Shown in pieces: positions 26,501-38,599 of a DNA stretch of 64,000 nucleotides. Source of the stretch: Clusia tigrina (Eukaryota; Arthropoda; Insecta; Diptera; Clusiidae); the NCBI GenBank assembly GCA_920105625.2, contig OV050031.1, positions 95,237,676 to 95,301,675 on the forward strand, given 5' to 3'. Every line of letters starts with the position of its first letter. Within the stretch, counting starts at the first letter, position 1. The position numbers and the translations under genes are program-made. Below the pieces are notes generated by a model, which was not told the DNA's origin, did no database searches, and was given only the letters and a program-made list of their open reading frames with translations.

Positions 26501-28407
26501 TTGTCAATTTAAGCTATTGCTCAAAGCTATGCTACCCTTAAGTCCCAAATTAAACACTGATAAAACTTCAAATGGCCCTAACTTCTATACGGCACGTCCT
26601 ACACCTATCAAAGTTTGCAACATACAAATGCTTGTAACTTTTTACTGGAGCGTCATAAAACATTGAAATTTTGTAAAAATAATGTACTCGAGCCTCTTGT
26701 CAATTTAAGCTATCGCTCAAAGCTATGCTACCCTTGAATCCCAAATCAATCGCTGATAAAACTTCAAATAGCCCTAACTTTTATACGGTACGTCCTACAC
26801 CTATCAAAGTTTGCAACATACAAATGCTTGTAACTTTTTACTGGAGCGTCATAAAACATTGAAATTTTGTAACAATAAAGTACTCGAGCCTCTTGTCAAT
26901 TTAAGCTATCGCTCAAAGCTCTGCTACCCTTACGTCCCGAATCAATCACTGATAAAACTTCAAATGGCCCTAAATTCTATACGGTGCGTCCTACATCTAT
27001 CAAAGTTTGCAACATACAAATGCTTGTAACTTTTTACTGGAGCGTCATAAAACGTTGAAATTTTGTAACAATAAAGTACTCGAGTCTCTTGTCAATTTAA
27101 GCTATCGCTCAAAGCTATGCTACCCTTAAGTCCCAAATCAAACACTGATAAAACTTCAAATGGCCCTAACTTCTATACGGTACGTACTACACCTATCAAA
27201 ATTTGCAAAATACAAATGCTTGTAACTTTTTACTGGAGCGTAATAAAACCTTGAAATTTTGTAACAATAAAGTACTCGAGCCTCTTGTCAATTTAAGCTA
27301 TCGCTCAAAGCTATGCTACCCTTAAGTCCCAAATCAAACACTGATAAAACTTCAAATGGCCGTAAATTCTATACGGTACGTCCTACACCTATCAAAGTTT
27401 GCAACATATAAATGCTTGTAACTTTTTACTGGAGCGTCATAAAACCTTGAAATTTTGTAACAATAAAGTACTGGAGCCTCTTGTCAATTTAAGCTATCGC
27501 TCAAAGCTATGCTACCCTTAAGTCCCAAATCAAACACTGATAAAACTTCAAATGGCCCTAACTTCTGTACGGTACGTCCTACACCTATCAAAGTTTGCAA
27601 CATACAAATGCTTGTAACTTTTCACTGGAGCGTCATAAAACCTTGAAATTTTGTAACAATAAAGTACTCGAGCCCCTTGTCAATTTAAGCTATCGCTCAA
27701 AGCTATGCTACCCTTGAGTCCCAAATCAAACACGGATAAAACTTCAAATGGCCCTAACTTCTATACGGTACGTCCTACACCTATCAAAGTTTGCAACATA
27801 CAAGTGCTTGTAACTTTTCACTGGAGCGTCATAAAACCTTGAAATTTTGTAACAATAAAGTACACGAGCCGCTTGTCAATTTAAGCTATCGCTCAAAGCT
27901 ATGCTACCCTTGAGTCCCAAATTAAACACTGGTAAACCTTCAAATGGCCCTAACTTCTGTACGGTACGTCCTACACCTATCAAAGTTTGGTACATATAAA
28001 TGCTTGTAACTTTTGACTGGAGCGTCATAAAACCTTGAAATTTTGTAACAATAAAGTACTCGAGCCTCTTGTCAATTTAAGTTATCGCTCAAAGCTATGC
28101 TCCCCTTAAGTCCCAAATAAAACACTGATAAAACTTCAAATGGCCCTAACTTCTATACGGTACGTCCTACACCTATCAAAGTTTGCAACATACAAATGCT
28201 TGTAACTTTTCACTGGAGCGTCATAAAACCTTGAAATTTTGTAACAATAAAGTAGTCGAGCCTCTTGTCAATTTAATCTATCGCTCAAAACTATGCTACC
28301 CTTAAGTCCCAAATCAAACACTGACAAAACTTCAAATGGCCCTAACTTCTGTACGGTACGTCCTACACCTATCAAAGTTTGCAACATACAAATGCTTGTA
28401 ACTTTTT
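20571..28407. repeat. Zone 2: satellite marked by ccaaattaaac
   Basis: About 40 units. The variant ccaaattaaac or a near form recurs here (for example at about 20,668, 21,257, 22,628, 23,411, 24,589, 25,764, 26,549 and 27,920) and I did not see it outside this zone. Other marks are cattgaaattttg, gtaaaaataatg (21,384, 23,539, 24,715, 24,911, 26,675), tatacggcacg, cctaccaaag and cgagccgcttg. The order is only partly periodic. Intervals between gtaaaaataatg marks are 11, 6, 1 and 9 units. One base is missing near 21,639 (ctacctta for ctaccctta). Nothing but satellite is present. Confidence 0.88.
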
Positions 28408-29255
28408 ACTGAAGCGTCATAGAACCTTGAAATTTTGGAACAATAAAGTACTCGAGCCTCTTGTCAATTTAAGCTATCGCTCAAAGCTATGCTACCCTTA
28501 AGTCCCAAATCAATCACTGATAAAACTTCAAATGGCCCTAACTTCTATACGGTACGTCCTACACCTATCAAAGTTTGCAACATACAAATGCTTGTAACTT
28601 TTTACTGGAGCGTCATAAAACGTTGAAATTTTGTAACAATAAAGTACTCGAGCCTCTTGTCAATTTAAGCTATCGCTCAAAGCTATGCTACCCTTAAGTC
28701 CCAAATCAAACACTGATAAAACTTCAAATGGCTCTAACTTCTATCAGGTACGTCCTACACCTATCAAAGTTTGCAACATACAAATGCTTGTAACTTTTTA
28801 CTGGAGCGTCATAAAACCTTGAAATTTTGTAACAATAAAGTACTCGAGCCTCTTGTCAATTTAAGCTATCGCTCAAAGCTATGCTACCCTTAAGTCCCAA
28901 ATCAAACACTGATAAAACTTCAAATATCCCTAAGTTCTATACGGTACGTCCTACACCTATCAAAGTTTGCAATATACAAATGCTTGTAACTTTTTACTGG
29001 AGCGTCATAAAACCTTGAAATTTTGTAACAATAAAGTACTCGAGCCTCTTGTCAATTTAAGCTATCGCTGAAAGCTATGCTACCCTTAAGTCCCAAATCA
29101 AACACTGATAAAACTTCAAATGGCCCTAAATTCTACACAGTACGTCCTACACCTATCAAAGTTTGCAACATACAAATGCTTGTAACTTTTCACTGGAGCG
29201 TCATAAAACCTTGAAATTTTGTAACAATAAAGTACTCGAGCCTCTTGTCAATTTA

Positions 29256-29277
29256 AGCTATCGCTCAAAGCTATGCT
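29256..29277. repeat. Short direct repeat agctatcgct / agctatgct
   Basis: Within each unit the sequence agctatcgct is followed three bases later (caa) by agctatgct, a 13-bp step. It lies in the part of the unit outside the 56-bp blocks and is among the best conserved stretches. Rare variants include gctattgctc, gctatcggtc, cgctgaaag, gctaagctac and gctttgctac. It could be a slippage duplication fixed in the ancestral unit. No protein-binding function can be assigned. Confidence 0.7.
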
Positions 29278-29322
29278 ACCCTTAAGTCCCAAATCAAACA
29301 CTGATAAAACTTCAAATGGCCC

Positions 29323-29378
29323 TAACTTCTATACGGTACGTCCTACACCTATCAAAGTTTGCAACATACAAATGCTTG
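29323..29378. repeat. Sub-repeat block 1 of the unit (56 bp)
   Basis: This is the first half of an internal duplication. Aligned without gaps to the following 56 bp it matches at 35 of 56 positions. The best-kept stretches are taactt at the start, cgtc in the middle, and caaagtttgcaac against gaaattttgtaac. It holds the most variable sites of the whole unit: the base after ctaa (c, a or g), the tgtacgg/tatacgg/tatacag choice, and the catacaaatgc/catataaatgc/cattcaaatgc/cacacaaatgc end. These sites separate most of the unit classes used here. Confidence 0.8.
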
Positions 29379-29434
29379 TAACTTTTTACTGGAGCGTCAT
29401 AAAACCTTGAAATTTTGTAACAATAAAGTACTCG
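29379..29434. repeat. Sub-repeat block 2 of the unit (56 bp)
   Basis: This is the second half of the internal duplication and directly abuts block 1. It runs from taactttttactgg through ggagcgtcataaaacc and gaaattttgtaac to gtactcg. It is more conserved across the array than block 1. Recurrent variants are gcgtaataaaacc, gcctcataaaacc, tttacgggagcg, ttttcactgg, and gtaactataaag in place of gtaacaataaag. The remaining 84 bp may hold a more decayed third relative, since gataaaacttcaaatggccc then taac resembles cataaaaccttgaaattttg then taac, but that needs small gaps and is weaker. Confidence 0.75.
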
Positions 29435-29975
29435 AGCCTCTTGTCAATTTAAGCTATTGCTCAAAGCTATGCTACCCTTGAGTCCCAAATCAAACACTGA
29501 TAAAACTTCAAATGGCCCTAACTTCTGTACGGTACTTCCTACACCTATCAAAGTTTGCAACATATAAATGCTTGTAACTTTTTACTGGAGCGTCATAAAA
29601 CCTTGAAATTTTGTAACAATAAAGCACTCGAGCCTCTTGTTAATTTAAGCTATCGTTCAAAGCTATGCTACCCTTAAGTCCCAAATAAAACACTGATAAA
29701 ACTTCAAATGGCCCTAAATTCTATACGGTACGTCCTACACCTATCAAAGTTTGCAACATATAAATGCTTGTAACTTTTTACTGGAGCCTCATAAAACCTT
29801 GAAATTTTGTAACAATAAAGTACTCGAGCCTCTTGTCAATTTAAGCTATCGCTCAAAGCTATGCTACCCTTAAGTTCCAAATAAAACACTGATAAAACTT
29901 CAAATGGCCCTAACTTCTGTACGGTACGTCCTACACCTATCAAAGTTTGCAACATTCAAATGCTTGTAACTTTTT

Positions 29976-32523
29976 ACTGGAGCGTCATAAAACCTTGAAA
30001 TTTTGTAACAATAAAGTAGTCGAGCCTCTTGTCAATTTAATCTATCGCTCAAAACTATGCTACCCTTAAGTCCCAAATCAAACACTGATAAAACTTCAAA
30101 TGGCCCTAACTTCTGTACCGTACGTCCTACACCTATCAAAGTTTGCAACATACAAATGCTTGTAACTTTTTACTGGAGCGTCATAAAACGTTGAAATTTT
30201 GTAACAATAAAGTACTCTAGCCTCTTGTCAATTTAAGCTATCGCTCAAAGCTATGCTACCCTTAAGTTCCAAATCAAACACTGATAAAACTTCAAATGGC
30301 CCTAACTTCTATACGGTACGTCCTACACCTATCAAAATTTGCAAAATACAAATGCTTGTAACTTTTTACTGGAGCGTAATAAAACCTTGAAATTTTGTAA
30401 CAATAAAGTACTCGAGCCTCTTGTCAATTTAAGCTATCGCTCAAAGCTATGCTACCCTTAAGTCCCAAATCAAACACTGATAAAACTTCAAATGGCCCTA
30501 AATTCTATACGGTACGTCCTACACCTATCAAAGTTTGCAACATATAAATACTTGTAACTTTTTACTGGAGCGTCATAAAACCTTGAAATTTTGTAACAAT
30601 AAAGTACTCGAGCCTCTTGTCAATTTAAGCTATCGCTCAAAGCTATGCTACCCTTAAGTCCCAAATCAAACACTGATAAAACTTTAAATGGCCCTAACTT
30701 CTGTACGGTGCGTCCTACATCTATCAAAGTTTGCAACATACAAATGCTTGTAACTTTTTACTGGAGCGTCATAAAACCTTGAAATTTTGTAACAATAAAG
30801 TACTGGAGCCTCTTGTCAATTTAAGCTATCGCTCAAAGCTATGCTACCCTTAAGTCCCAAATCAAACACTGATAAAACTTCAAATGGCCCTAACTTCTGT
30901 ACGGTACGTCCTACACCTATCAAAGTTTGCAACATACAAATGCTTGTAACTTTTCACTGGAGCGTCGTAAAACCTTGAAATTTTGTAACAATAAAGTACT
31001 CGAGCCCCTTGTCAATTTAAGCTATCGCTCAAAGCTATGCTACCCTTGAATCCCAAATAAAACACTGATAAAACTTCAAATTGCCCTAACTTCTATACGG
31101 TACGTCCTGTACCTATCAAAGTTTGCAACATACAAATGCTTGTAACTTTTTACTGGAGCGTCATAAAACCTTGAAACTTTGTAACAATAAAGTACTCGAG
31201 CCTCTTGTCAATTTAAGCTATCGCTCAAAGCTATGCTACCCTTAAGTCCCGAATCAAACACTGATAAAACTTCAAATATCCCTAAGTTCTATACGGTACG
31301 TCCTACACCTATCAAAGTTTGCAATATACAAATGCTTGTAACTTTTTACTGGAGCGTCATAAAACCTTGAAATTTTGTAACAATAAAGTACTCGAGCCTC
31401 TTGTCAATTTAAGCTATCGCTGAAAGCTATGCTACCCTTAAGTCCCAAATCAAACACTGATAAAACTTCAAATGGCCCTAAATTCTATACAGTACGTCCT
31501 ACACCTATCAAAGTTTGCAACATACAAATGCTTGTAACTTTTCACTGGAGCGTCATAAAACCTTGAAATTTTGTAACAATAAAGTACTCGAGCCTCTTGT
31601 CAATTTAAGCTATCGCTCAAAGCTATGCTACCCTTAAGTCCCAAATCAAACACTGATAAAACTTCAAATGGCCCTAACTTCTATACGGTACGTCCTACAC
31701 CTATCAAAGTTTGCAACATACAAATGCTTGTAACTTTTTACTGGAGCGTCATAAAACCTTGAAATTTTGTAACAATAAAGTACTCGAGCCTCTTGTCAAT
31801 TTAAGCTATTGCTCAAAGCTATGCTACCCTTGAGTCCCAAATCAAACACTGATAAAACTTCAAATGGCCCTAACTTCTGTACGGTACGTCCTACACCTAT
31901 CAAAGTTTGCAACATATAAATGCTTGTAACTTTTTACTGGAGCGTCATAAAACCTTGAAATTTTGTAACAATAAAGCACTCGAGCCTCTTGTTAATTTAA
32001 GCTATCGGTCAAAGCTATGCTACCCTTAAGTCCCAAATCAAACACTGATAAAACTTCAAATGGCCCTAAATTCTATACGGTACGTCCTACACCTATCAAA
32101 GTTTGCAACATATAAATGCTTGTAACTTTTTACTGGAGCCTCATAAAACCTTGAAATTTTGTAACAATAAAGTACTCGAGCCTCTTGTCAATTTAAGCTA
32201 TCGCTCAAAGCTATGCTACCCTTAAGTTCCAAATAAAACACTGATAAAACTTCAAATGGCCCTAACTTCTGTACGGTACGTCCTACACCTATCAAAGTTT
32301 GCAACATTCAAATGCTTGTAACTTTTTACTGGAGCGTCATAAAACCTTGAAATTTTGTAACAATAAAGTACTCGAGCCTCTTGTCAATTTAAGCTATCGC
32401 TCAAAGCTAAGCTACCCTTGAGTCCCAAATCAATCACTGATAAAACTTCAAATGGCCCTAACTTCTGTACGGTACGTCCTACACCTATCAAAGTTTGCAA
32501 CATATAAATGCTTGTAACTTTTT
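29976..32523. repeat. HOR-1 13-unit cycle (2,548 bp)
   Basis: Units start every 196 bp from 29976 in the order Z H T O P K A B G L M D E, and the next Z starts at 32524. It is the most complete form seen, with O and P between T and K. Elsewhere a single unit I stands in their place, giving 12 units. The Z copy here carries extra marks (gtagtcgag, atctatcgctc and aaaactatg) that the next Z lacks. Confidence 0.85.
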
Positions 32524-35500
32524 ACTGGAGCGTAATAAAACCTTGAAATTTTGTAACAATAAAGTACTCAAGCCTCTTGTCAATTTAAGCTATCGCTCAA
32601 AGCTATGCTACCCTTAAGTCCCAAATCAAACACTGATAAAACTTCAAATGGCCCTAACTTCTGTACCGTACGTCCTACACCTATCAAAGTTTGCAACATA
32701 CAAATGCTTGTAACTTTTTACTGGAGCGTCATAAAACGTTGAAATTTTGTAACAATAAAGTACTCTAGCCTCTTGTCAATTTAAGCTATCGCTCAAAGCT
32801 ATGCTACCCTTAAGTTCCAAATCAAACACTGATAAAACTTCAAATGGCCCTAACTTCTATACGGTACGTCCTACACCTATCAAAATTTGCAAAATACAAA
32901 TGCTTGTAACTTTTTACTGGAGCGTCATAAAACCTTGAAATTTTGTAACAATAAAGTACTCGAGCCTCTTGTCAATTTAAGCTATCGCTCAAAGCTATGC
33001 TACCCTTAAGTCCCAAATCAAACACTGATAAAACTTCAAATGGCCCTAAATTCTATACGGTACGTCCTACACCTATCAAAGTTTGCAACATATAAATACT
33101 TGTAACTTTTTACGGGAGCGTCATAAAACCTTGAAATTTTGTAACAATAAAGTACTCGAGCCTCTTGTCAATTTAAGCTATCGCTCAAAGCTATGCTACC
33201 CTTAAGTCCCGAATCAAACACTGATAAAACTTCAAATGGCCCTAAGTTCTATACGGTACGTCCTACACCTATCAAAATTTGCAAAATACAAATGCTTGTA
33301 ACTTTTCACTGGAGCGTCATAAAACCTTGAAATTTTGTAACAATAAAGTACTCGAGCCCCTTGTCAATTTAAGCTATCGCTCAAAGCTATGCTACCCTTG
33401 AATCCCAAATAAAACACTGATAAAACTTCAAATTGCCCTAACTTCTATACGGTACGTCCTGTACCTATCAAAGTTTGCAACATACAAATGCTTGTAACTG
33501 TTTACTGGAGCGTCATAAAACCTTGAAACTTTGTAACAATAAAGTACTCGAGCCTCTTGTCAATTTAAGCTATCGCTCAAAGCTATGCTACCCTTAAGTC
33601 CCGAATCAAACACTGATAAAACTTCAAATATCCCTAAGTTCTATACGGTACGTCCTACACCTATCAAAGTTTGCAATATACAAATGCTTGTAACTTTTTA
33701 CTGGAGCGTCATAAAACCTTGAAATTTTGTAACAATAAAGCACTCGAGCCTCTTGTCAATTTAAGCTATCGCTCAAAGCTATGCTACCCTTAAGTCCCAA
33801 ATCAAACACTGATAAAACTTCAAATGGCCCTAACTTCTGTACGGTACGTCCTACACCTATCAAAGTTTGCAACATACAAATGCTTGTAACTTTTTACTGA
33901 AGCGTCATAGAACCTTGAAATTTTGGAACAATAAAGTACTCGAGCCTCTTGTCAATGTAAGCTATCGCTCAAAGCTATGCTACCCTTGAGTCCCAAATCA
34001 ATCACTGATAAAACTTCAAATGGCCCTAACTTCTATACGGTACGTCCTACACCTATCAAAGTTTGCAACATACAAATGCTTGTAACTTTTTACTGGAGCG
34101 TCATAAAACGTTGAAATTTTGTAACAATAAAGTACTCGAGCCTCTTGTCAATTTAAGCTATCGCTCAAAGCTATGCTACCCTTAAGTCCCAAATCAAACA
34201 CTGATAAAACTTCAAATGGCTCTAACTTCTATCAGGTACGTCCTACACCTATCAAAGTTTGCAACATACAAATGCTTGTAACTTTTTACTGGAGCGTCAT
34301 AAAACCTTGAAATTTTGTAACAATAAAGTACTCGAGCCTCTTGTCAATTTAAGCTATCGCTCAAAGCTATGCTACCCTTAAGTCCCAAATCAAACACTGA
34401 TAAAACTTTAAATGGCCCTAACTTCTGTACGGTGCGTCCTACATCTATCAAAGTTTGCAACATACAAATGCTTGTAACTTTTTACTGGAGCGTCATAAAA
34501 CCTTGAAATTTTGTAACAATAAAGTACTGGAGCCTCTTGTCAATTTAAGCTATCGCTCAAAGCTATGCTACCCTTAAGTCCCAAATCAAACACTGATAAA
34601 ACTTCAAATGGCCCTAACTTCTGTACGGTACGTCCTACACCTATCAAAGTTTGCAACATACAAATGCTTGTAACTTTTCACTGGAGCGTCATAAAACCTT
34701 GAAATTTTGTAACAATAAAGTACTCGAGCCCCTTGTCAATTTAAGCTATCGCTCAAAGCTATGCTACCCTTGAATCCCAAATAAAACACTGATAAAACTT
34801 CAAATTGCCCTAACTTCTATACGGTACGTCCTGTACCTATCAAAGTTTGCAACATACAAATGCTTGTAACTTTTTACTGGAGCGTCATAAAACCTTGAAA
34901 CTTTGTAACAATAAAGTACTCGAGCCTCTTGTCAATTTAAGCTATCGCTCAAAGCTATGCTACCCTTAAGTCCCGAATCAAACACTGATAAAACTTCAAA
35001 TATCCTTAAGTTCTATACGGTACGTCCTACACCTATCAAAGTTTGCAATATACAAATGCTTGTAACTTTTTACTGGAGCGTCATAAAACCTTGAAATTTT
35101 GTAACAATAAAGCACTCGAGCCTCTTGTCAATTTAAGCTATCGCTGAAAGCTATGCTACCCTTAAGTCCCAAATCAAACACTGATAAAACTTCAAATGGC
35201 CCTAAATTCTATACAGTACGTCCTACACCTATCAAAGTTTGCAACATACAAATGCTTGTAACTTTTCACTGGAGCGTCATAAAACCTTGAAATTTTGTAA
35301 CAATAAAGTACTCGAGCCTCTTGTCAATTTAAGCTATCGCTCAAAGCTATGCTACCCTTAAGTCCCAAATCAAACACTGATAAAACTTCAAATGGCCCTA
35401 ACTTCTATACGGTACGTCCTACACCTATCAAAGTTTGCAACATACAAATGCTTGTAACTTTTTACTGGAGCGTCATAAAACCTTGAAATTTTGTAACAAT

Positions 35501-36247
35501 AAAGTACTCGAGCCTCTTGTCAATTTAAGCTATTGCTCAAAGCTATGCTACCCTTGAGTCCCAAATCAAACACTGATAAAACTTCAAATGGCCCTAACTT
35601 CTGTACGGTACGTCCTACACCTATCAAAGTTTGCTACATATAAATGCTTGTAACTTTTTACTGGAGCGTCATAAAACCTTGAAATTTTGTAACAATAAAG
35701 CACTCGAGCCTCTTGTTAATTTAAGCTATCGTTCAAAGCTATGCTACCCTTAAGTCCCAAATAAAACACTGATAAAACTTCAAATGGCCCTAAATTCTAT
35801 ACGGTACGTCCTACACCTATCAAAGTTTGCAACATATAAATGCTTGTAACTTTTTACTGGAGCCTCATAAAACCTTGAAATTTTGTAACAATAAAGCACT
35901 CGAGCCTCTTGTCAATTTAAGCTATCGCTCAAAGCTATGCTACCCTTAAGTTCCAAATAAAACACTGATAAAACTTCAAATGGCCCTAACTTCTGTACGG
36001 TACGTCCTACACCTATCAAAGTTTGCAACATTCAAATGCTTGTAACTTTTTACTGGAGCGTCATAAAACCTTGAAATTTTGTAACAATAAAGTACTCGAG
36101 CCTCTTGTCAATTTAAGCTATCGCTCAAAGCTAAGCTACCCTTGAGTCCCAAATCAATCACTGATAAAACTTCAAATGGCCCTAACTTCTGTACGGTACG
36201 TCCTACACCTATCAAAGTTTGCAACATATAAATGCTTGTAACTTTTT

Positions 36248-38599
36248 ACTGGAGCGTAATAAAACCTTGAAATTTTGTAACAATAAAGTACTCGAGCCTC
36301 TTGTCAATTTAAGCTATCGCTCAAAGCTATGCTACCCTTAAGTCCCAAATCAAACACTGATAAAACTTCAAATGGCCCTAACTTCGGTACCGTACGTCCT
36401 ACACCTATCAAAGTTTGCAACATACAAATGCTTGTAACTTTTTACTGGAGCGTCATAAAACGTTGAAATTTTGTAACAATAAAGTACTCGAGCCTCTTGT
36501 CAATTTAAGCTATCGCTCAAAGCTATGCTACCCTTAAGTTCCAAATCAAACACTGATAAAACTTCAAATGGCCCTAACTTCTATACGGTACGTCCTACAC
36601 CTATCAAAATTTGCAAAATACAAATGCTTGTAACTTTTTACTGGAGCGTAATAAAACCTTGAAATTTTGTAACAATAAAGTACTCGAGCCTCTTGTCAAT
36701 TTAAGCTATCGCTCAAAGCTATGCTACCCTTAAGTCCCAAATCAAACACTGATAAAACTTCAAATGGCCCTAAATTCTATACGGTACGTCCTACACCTAT
36801 CAAAGTTTGCAACATATAAATACTTGTAACTTTTTACGGGAGCGTCATAAAACCTTGAAATTTTGTAACAATAAAGTACTCGAGCCTCTTGTCAATTTAA
36901 GCTATCGCTCAAAGCTATGCTACCCTTAAGTCCCGAATCAAACACTGATAAAACTTCAAATGGCCCTAAGTTCTATACGGTACGTCCTACACCTATCAAA
37001 ATTTGCAAAATACAAATGCTTGTAACTTTTCACTGGAGCGTCATAAAACCTTGAAATTTTGTAACAATAAAGTACTCGAGCCCCTTGTCAATTTAAGCTA
37101 TCACTCAAAGCTATGCTACCCTTGAATCCCAAATAAAACACTGATAAAACTTCAAATTGCCCTAACTTCTATACGGTACGTCCTGTACCTATCAAACTTT
37201 GCAACATACAAATGCTTGTAACTTTTTACTGGAGCGTCATAAAACCTTGAAACTTTGTAACAATAAAGTACTCGAGCCTCTTGTCAATTTAAGCTATCGC
37301 TCAAAGCTATGCTACCCTTAAGTCCCGAATCAAACACTGATAAAACTTCAAATATCCCTAAGTTCTATACGGTACGTCCTACACCTATCAAAGTTTGCAA
37401 TATACAAATGCTTGTAACTTTTTACTGGAGCGTCATAAAACCTTGAAATTTTGTAACAATAAAGCACTCGAGCCTCTTGTCAATTTAAGCTATCGCTGAA
37501 AGCTATGCTACCCTTAAGTCCCAAATCAAACACTGATAAAACTTCAAATGGCCCTAAATTCTATACAGTACGTCCTACACCTATCAAAGTTTGCAACATA
37601 CAAATGCTTGTAACTTTTCACTGGAGCGTCATAAAACCTTGAAATTTTGTAACAATAAAGTACTCGAGCCTCTTGTCAATTTAAGCTATCGCTCAAAGCT
37701 ATGCTACCCTTAAGTCCCAAATCAAACACTGATAAAACTTCAAATGGCCCTAACTTCTATACGGTACGTCCTACACCTATCAAAGTTTGCAACATACAAA
37801 TGCTTGTAACTTTTTACTGGAGCGTCATAAAACCTTGAAATTTTGTAACAATAAAGTACTCGAGCCTCTTGTCAATTTAAGCTATTGCTCAAAGCTATGC
37901 TACCCTTGAGTCCCAAATCAAACACTGATAAAACTTCAAATGGCCCTAACTTCTGTACGGTACGTCCTACACCTATCAAAGTTTGCAACATATAAATGCT
38001 TGTAACTTTTTACTGGAGCGTCATAAAACCTTGAAATTTTGTAACAATAAAGCACTCGAGCCTCTTGTTAATTTAAGCTATCGTTCAAAGCTATGCTACC
38101 CTTAAGTCCCAAATAAAACACTGATAAAACTTCAAATGGCCCTAAATTCTATACGGTACGTCCTACACCTATCAAAGTTTGCAACATATAAATGCTTGTA
38201 ACTTTTTACTGGAGCCTCATAAAACCTTGAAATTTTGTAACAATAAAGTACTCGAGCCTCTTGTCAATTTAAGCTATCGCTCAAAGCTATGCTACCCTTA
38301 AGTTCCAAATAAAACACTGATAAAACTTCAAATGGCCCTAACTTCTGTACGGTACGTCCTACACCTATCAAAGTTTGCAACATTCAAATGCTTGTAACTT
38401 TTTACTGGAGCGTCATAAAACCTTGAAATTTTGTAACAATAAAGTACTCGAGCCTCTTGTCAATTTAAGCTATCGCTCAAAGCTAAGCTACCCTTGAGTC
38501 CCAAATCAATCACTGATAAAACTTCAAATGGCCCTAACTTCTGTACGGTACGTCCTACACCTATCAAAGTTTGCAACATATAAATGCTTGTAACTGTTT
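36248..38599. repeat. HOR-1 12-unit cycle (2,352 bp)
   Basis: Units Z H T I K A B G L M D E start at 36248 and every 196 bp after. This is the form with one unit I in place of O and P. Directly after E at 38404 the order jumps to A at 38600, skipping Z H T I K, so a block deletion or exchange lies at that junction. The Z mark here reads cggtaccgtacg, one base different from its relatives. Confidence 0.85.

Larger units (their letters stand above)
29323..29518. repeat. Representative 196-bp satellite unit
   Basis: This unit is close to the array consensus and serves as the reference. In order it holds block 1 (29323-29378, from taacttctatacgg to gcttg), block 2 (29379-29434, from taactttttactgg to gtactcg) and an 84-bp remainder (29435-29518, from agcctcttgt to ggccc). 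Block 2 ends in overlapping ScaI (AGTACT) and XhoI (CTCGAG) sites, running on into the remainder as agtactcgag. Both are kept in most units and should give a 196-bp ladder on digestion. This copy departs from the majority at gctattgctc (usually gctatcgctc) and carries the common cttgagtccc variant (alternative cttaagtccc, an AflII site). The choice of unit start is arbitrary. Confidence 0.95.

Noticed and set aside
28408..28799. A 28-unit duplication suggested by marks at 28411 and 33899 (gaagcgtcatagaacc) and 28741 and 34229 (ctatcagg)
   Set aside because: The offset is exactly 28 units for both marks, but only two consecutive units match. The units before and after belong to different classes, so it is a shared two-unit piece and not a 5.5-kb duplication.
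29425..29440. Possible Pol III B box around gtactcgagcc
   Set aside because: TCGA and one following C agree with the B-box consensus, but about four core positions differ and no A box sits at a suitable distance. The match is explained by the XhoI-site sequence alone.
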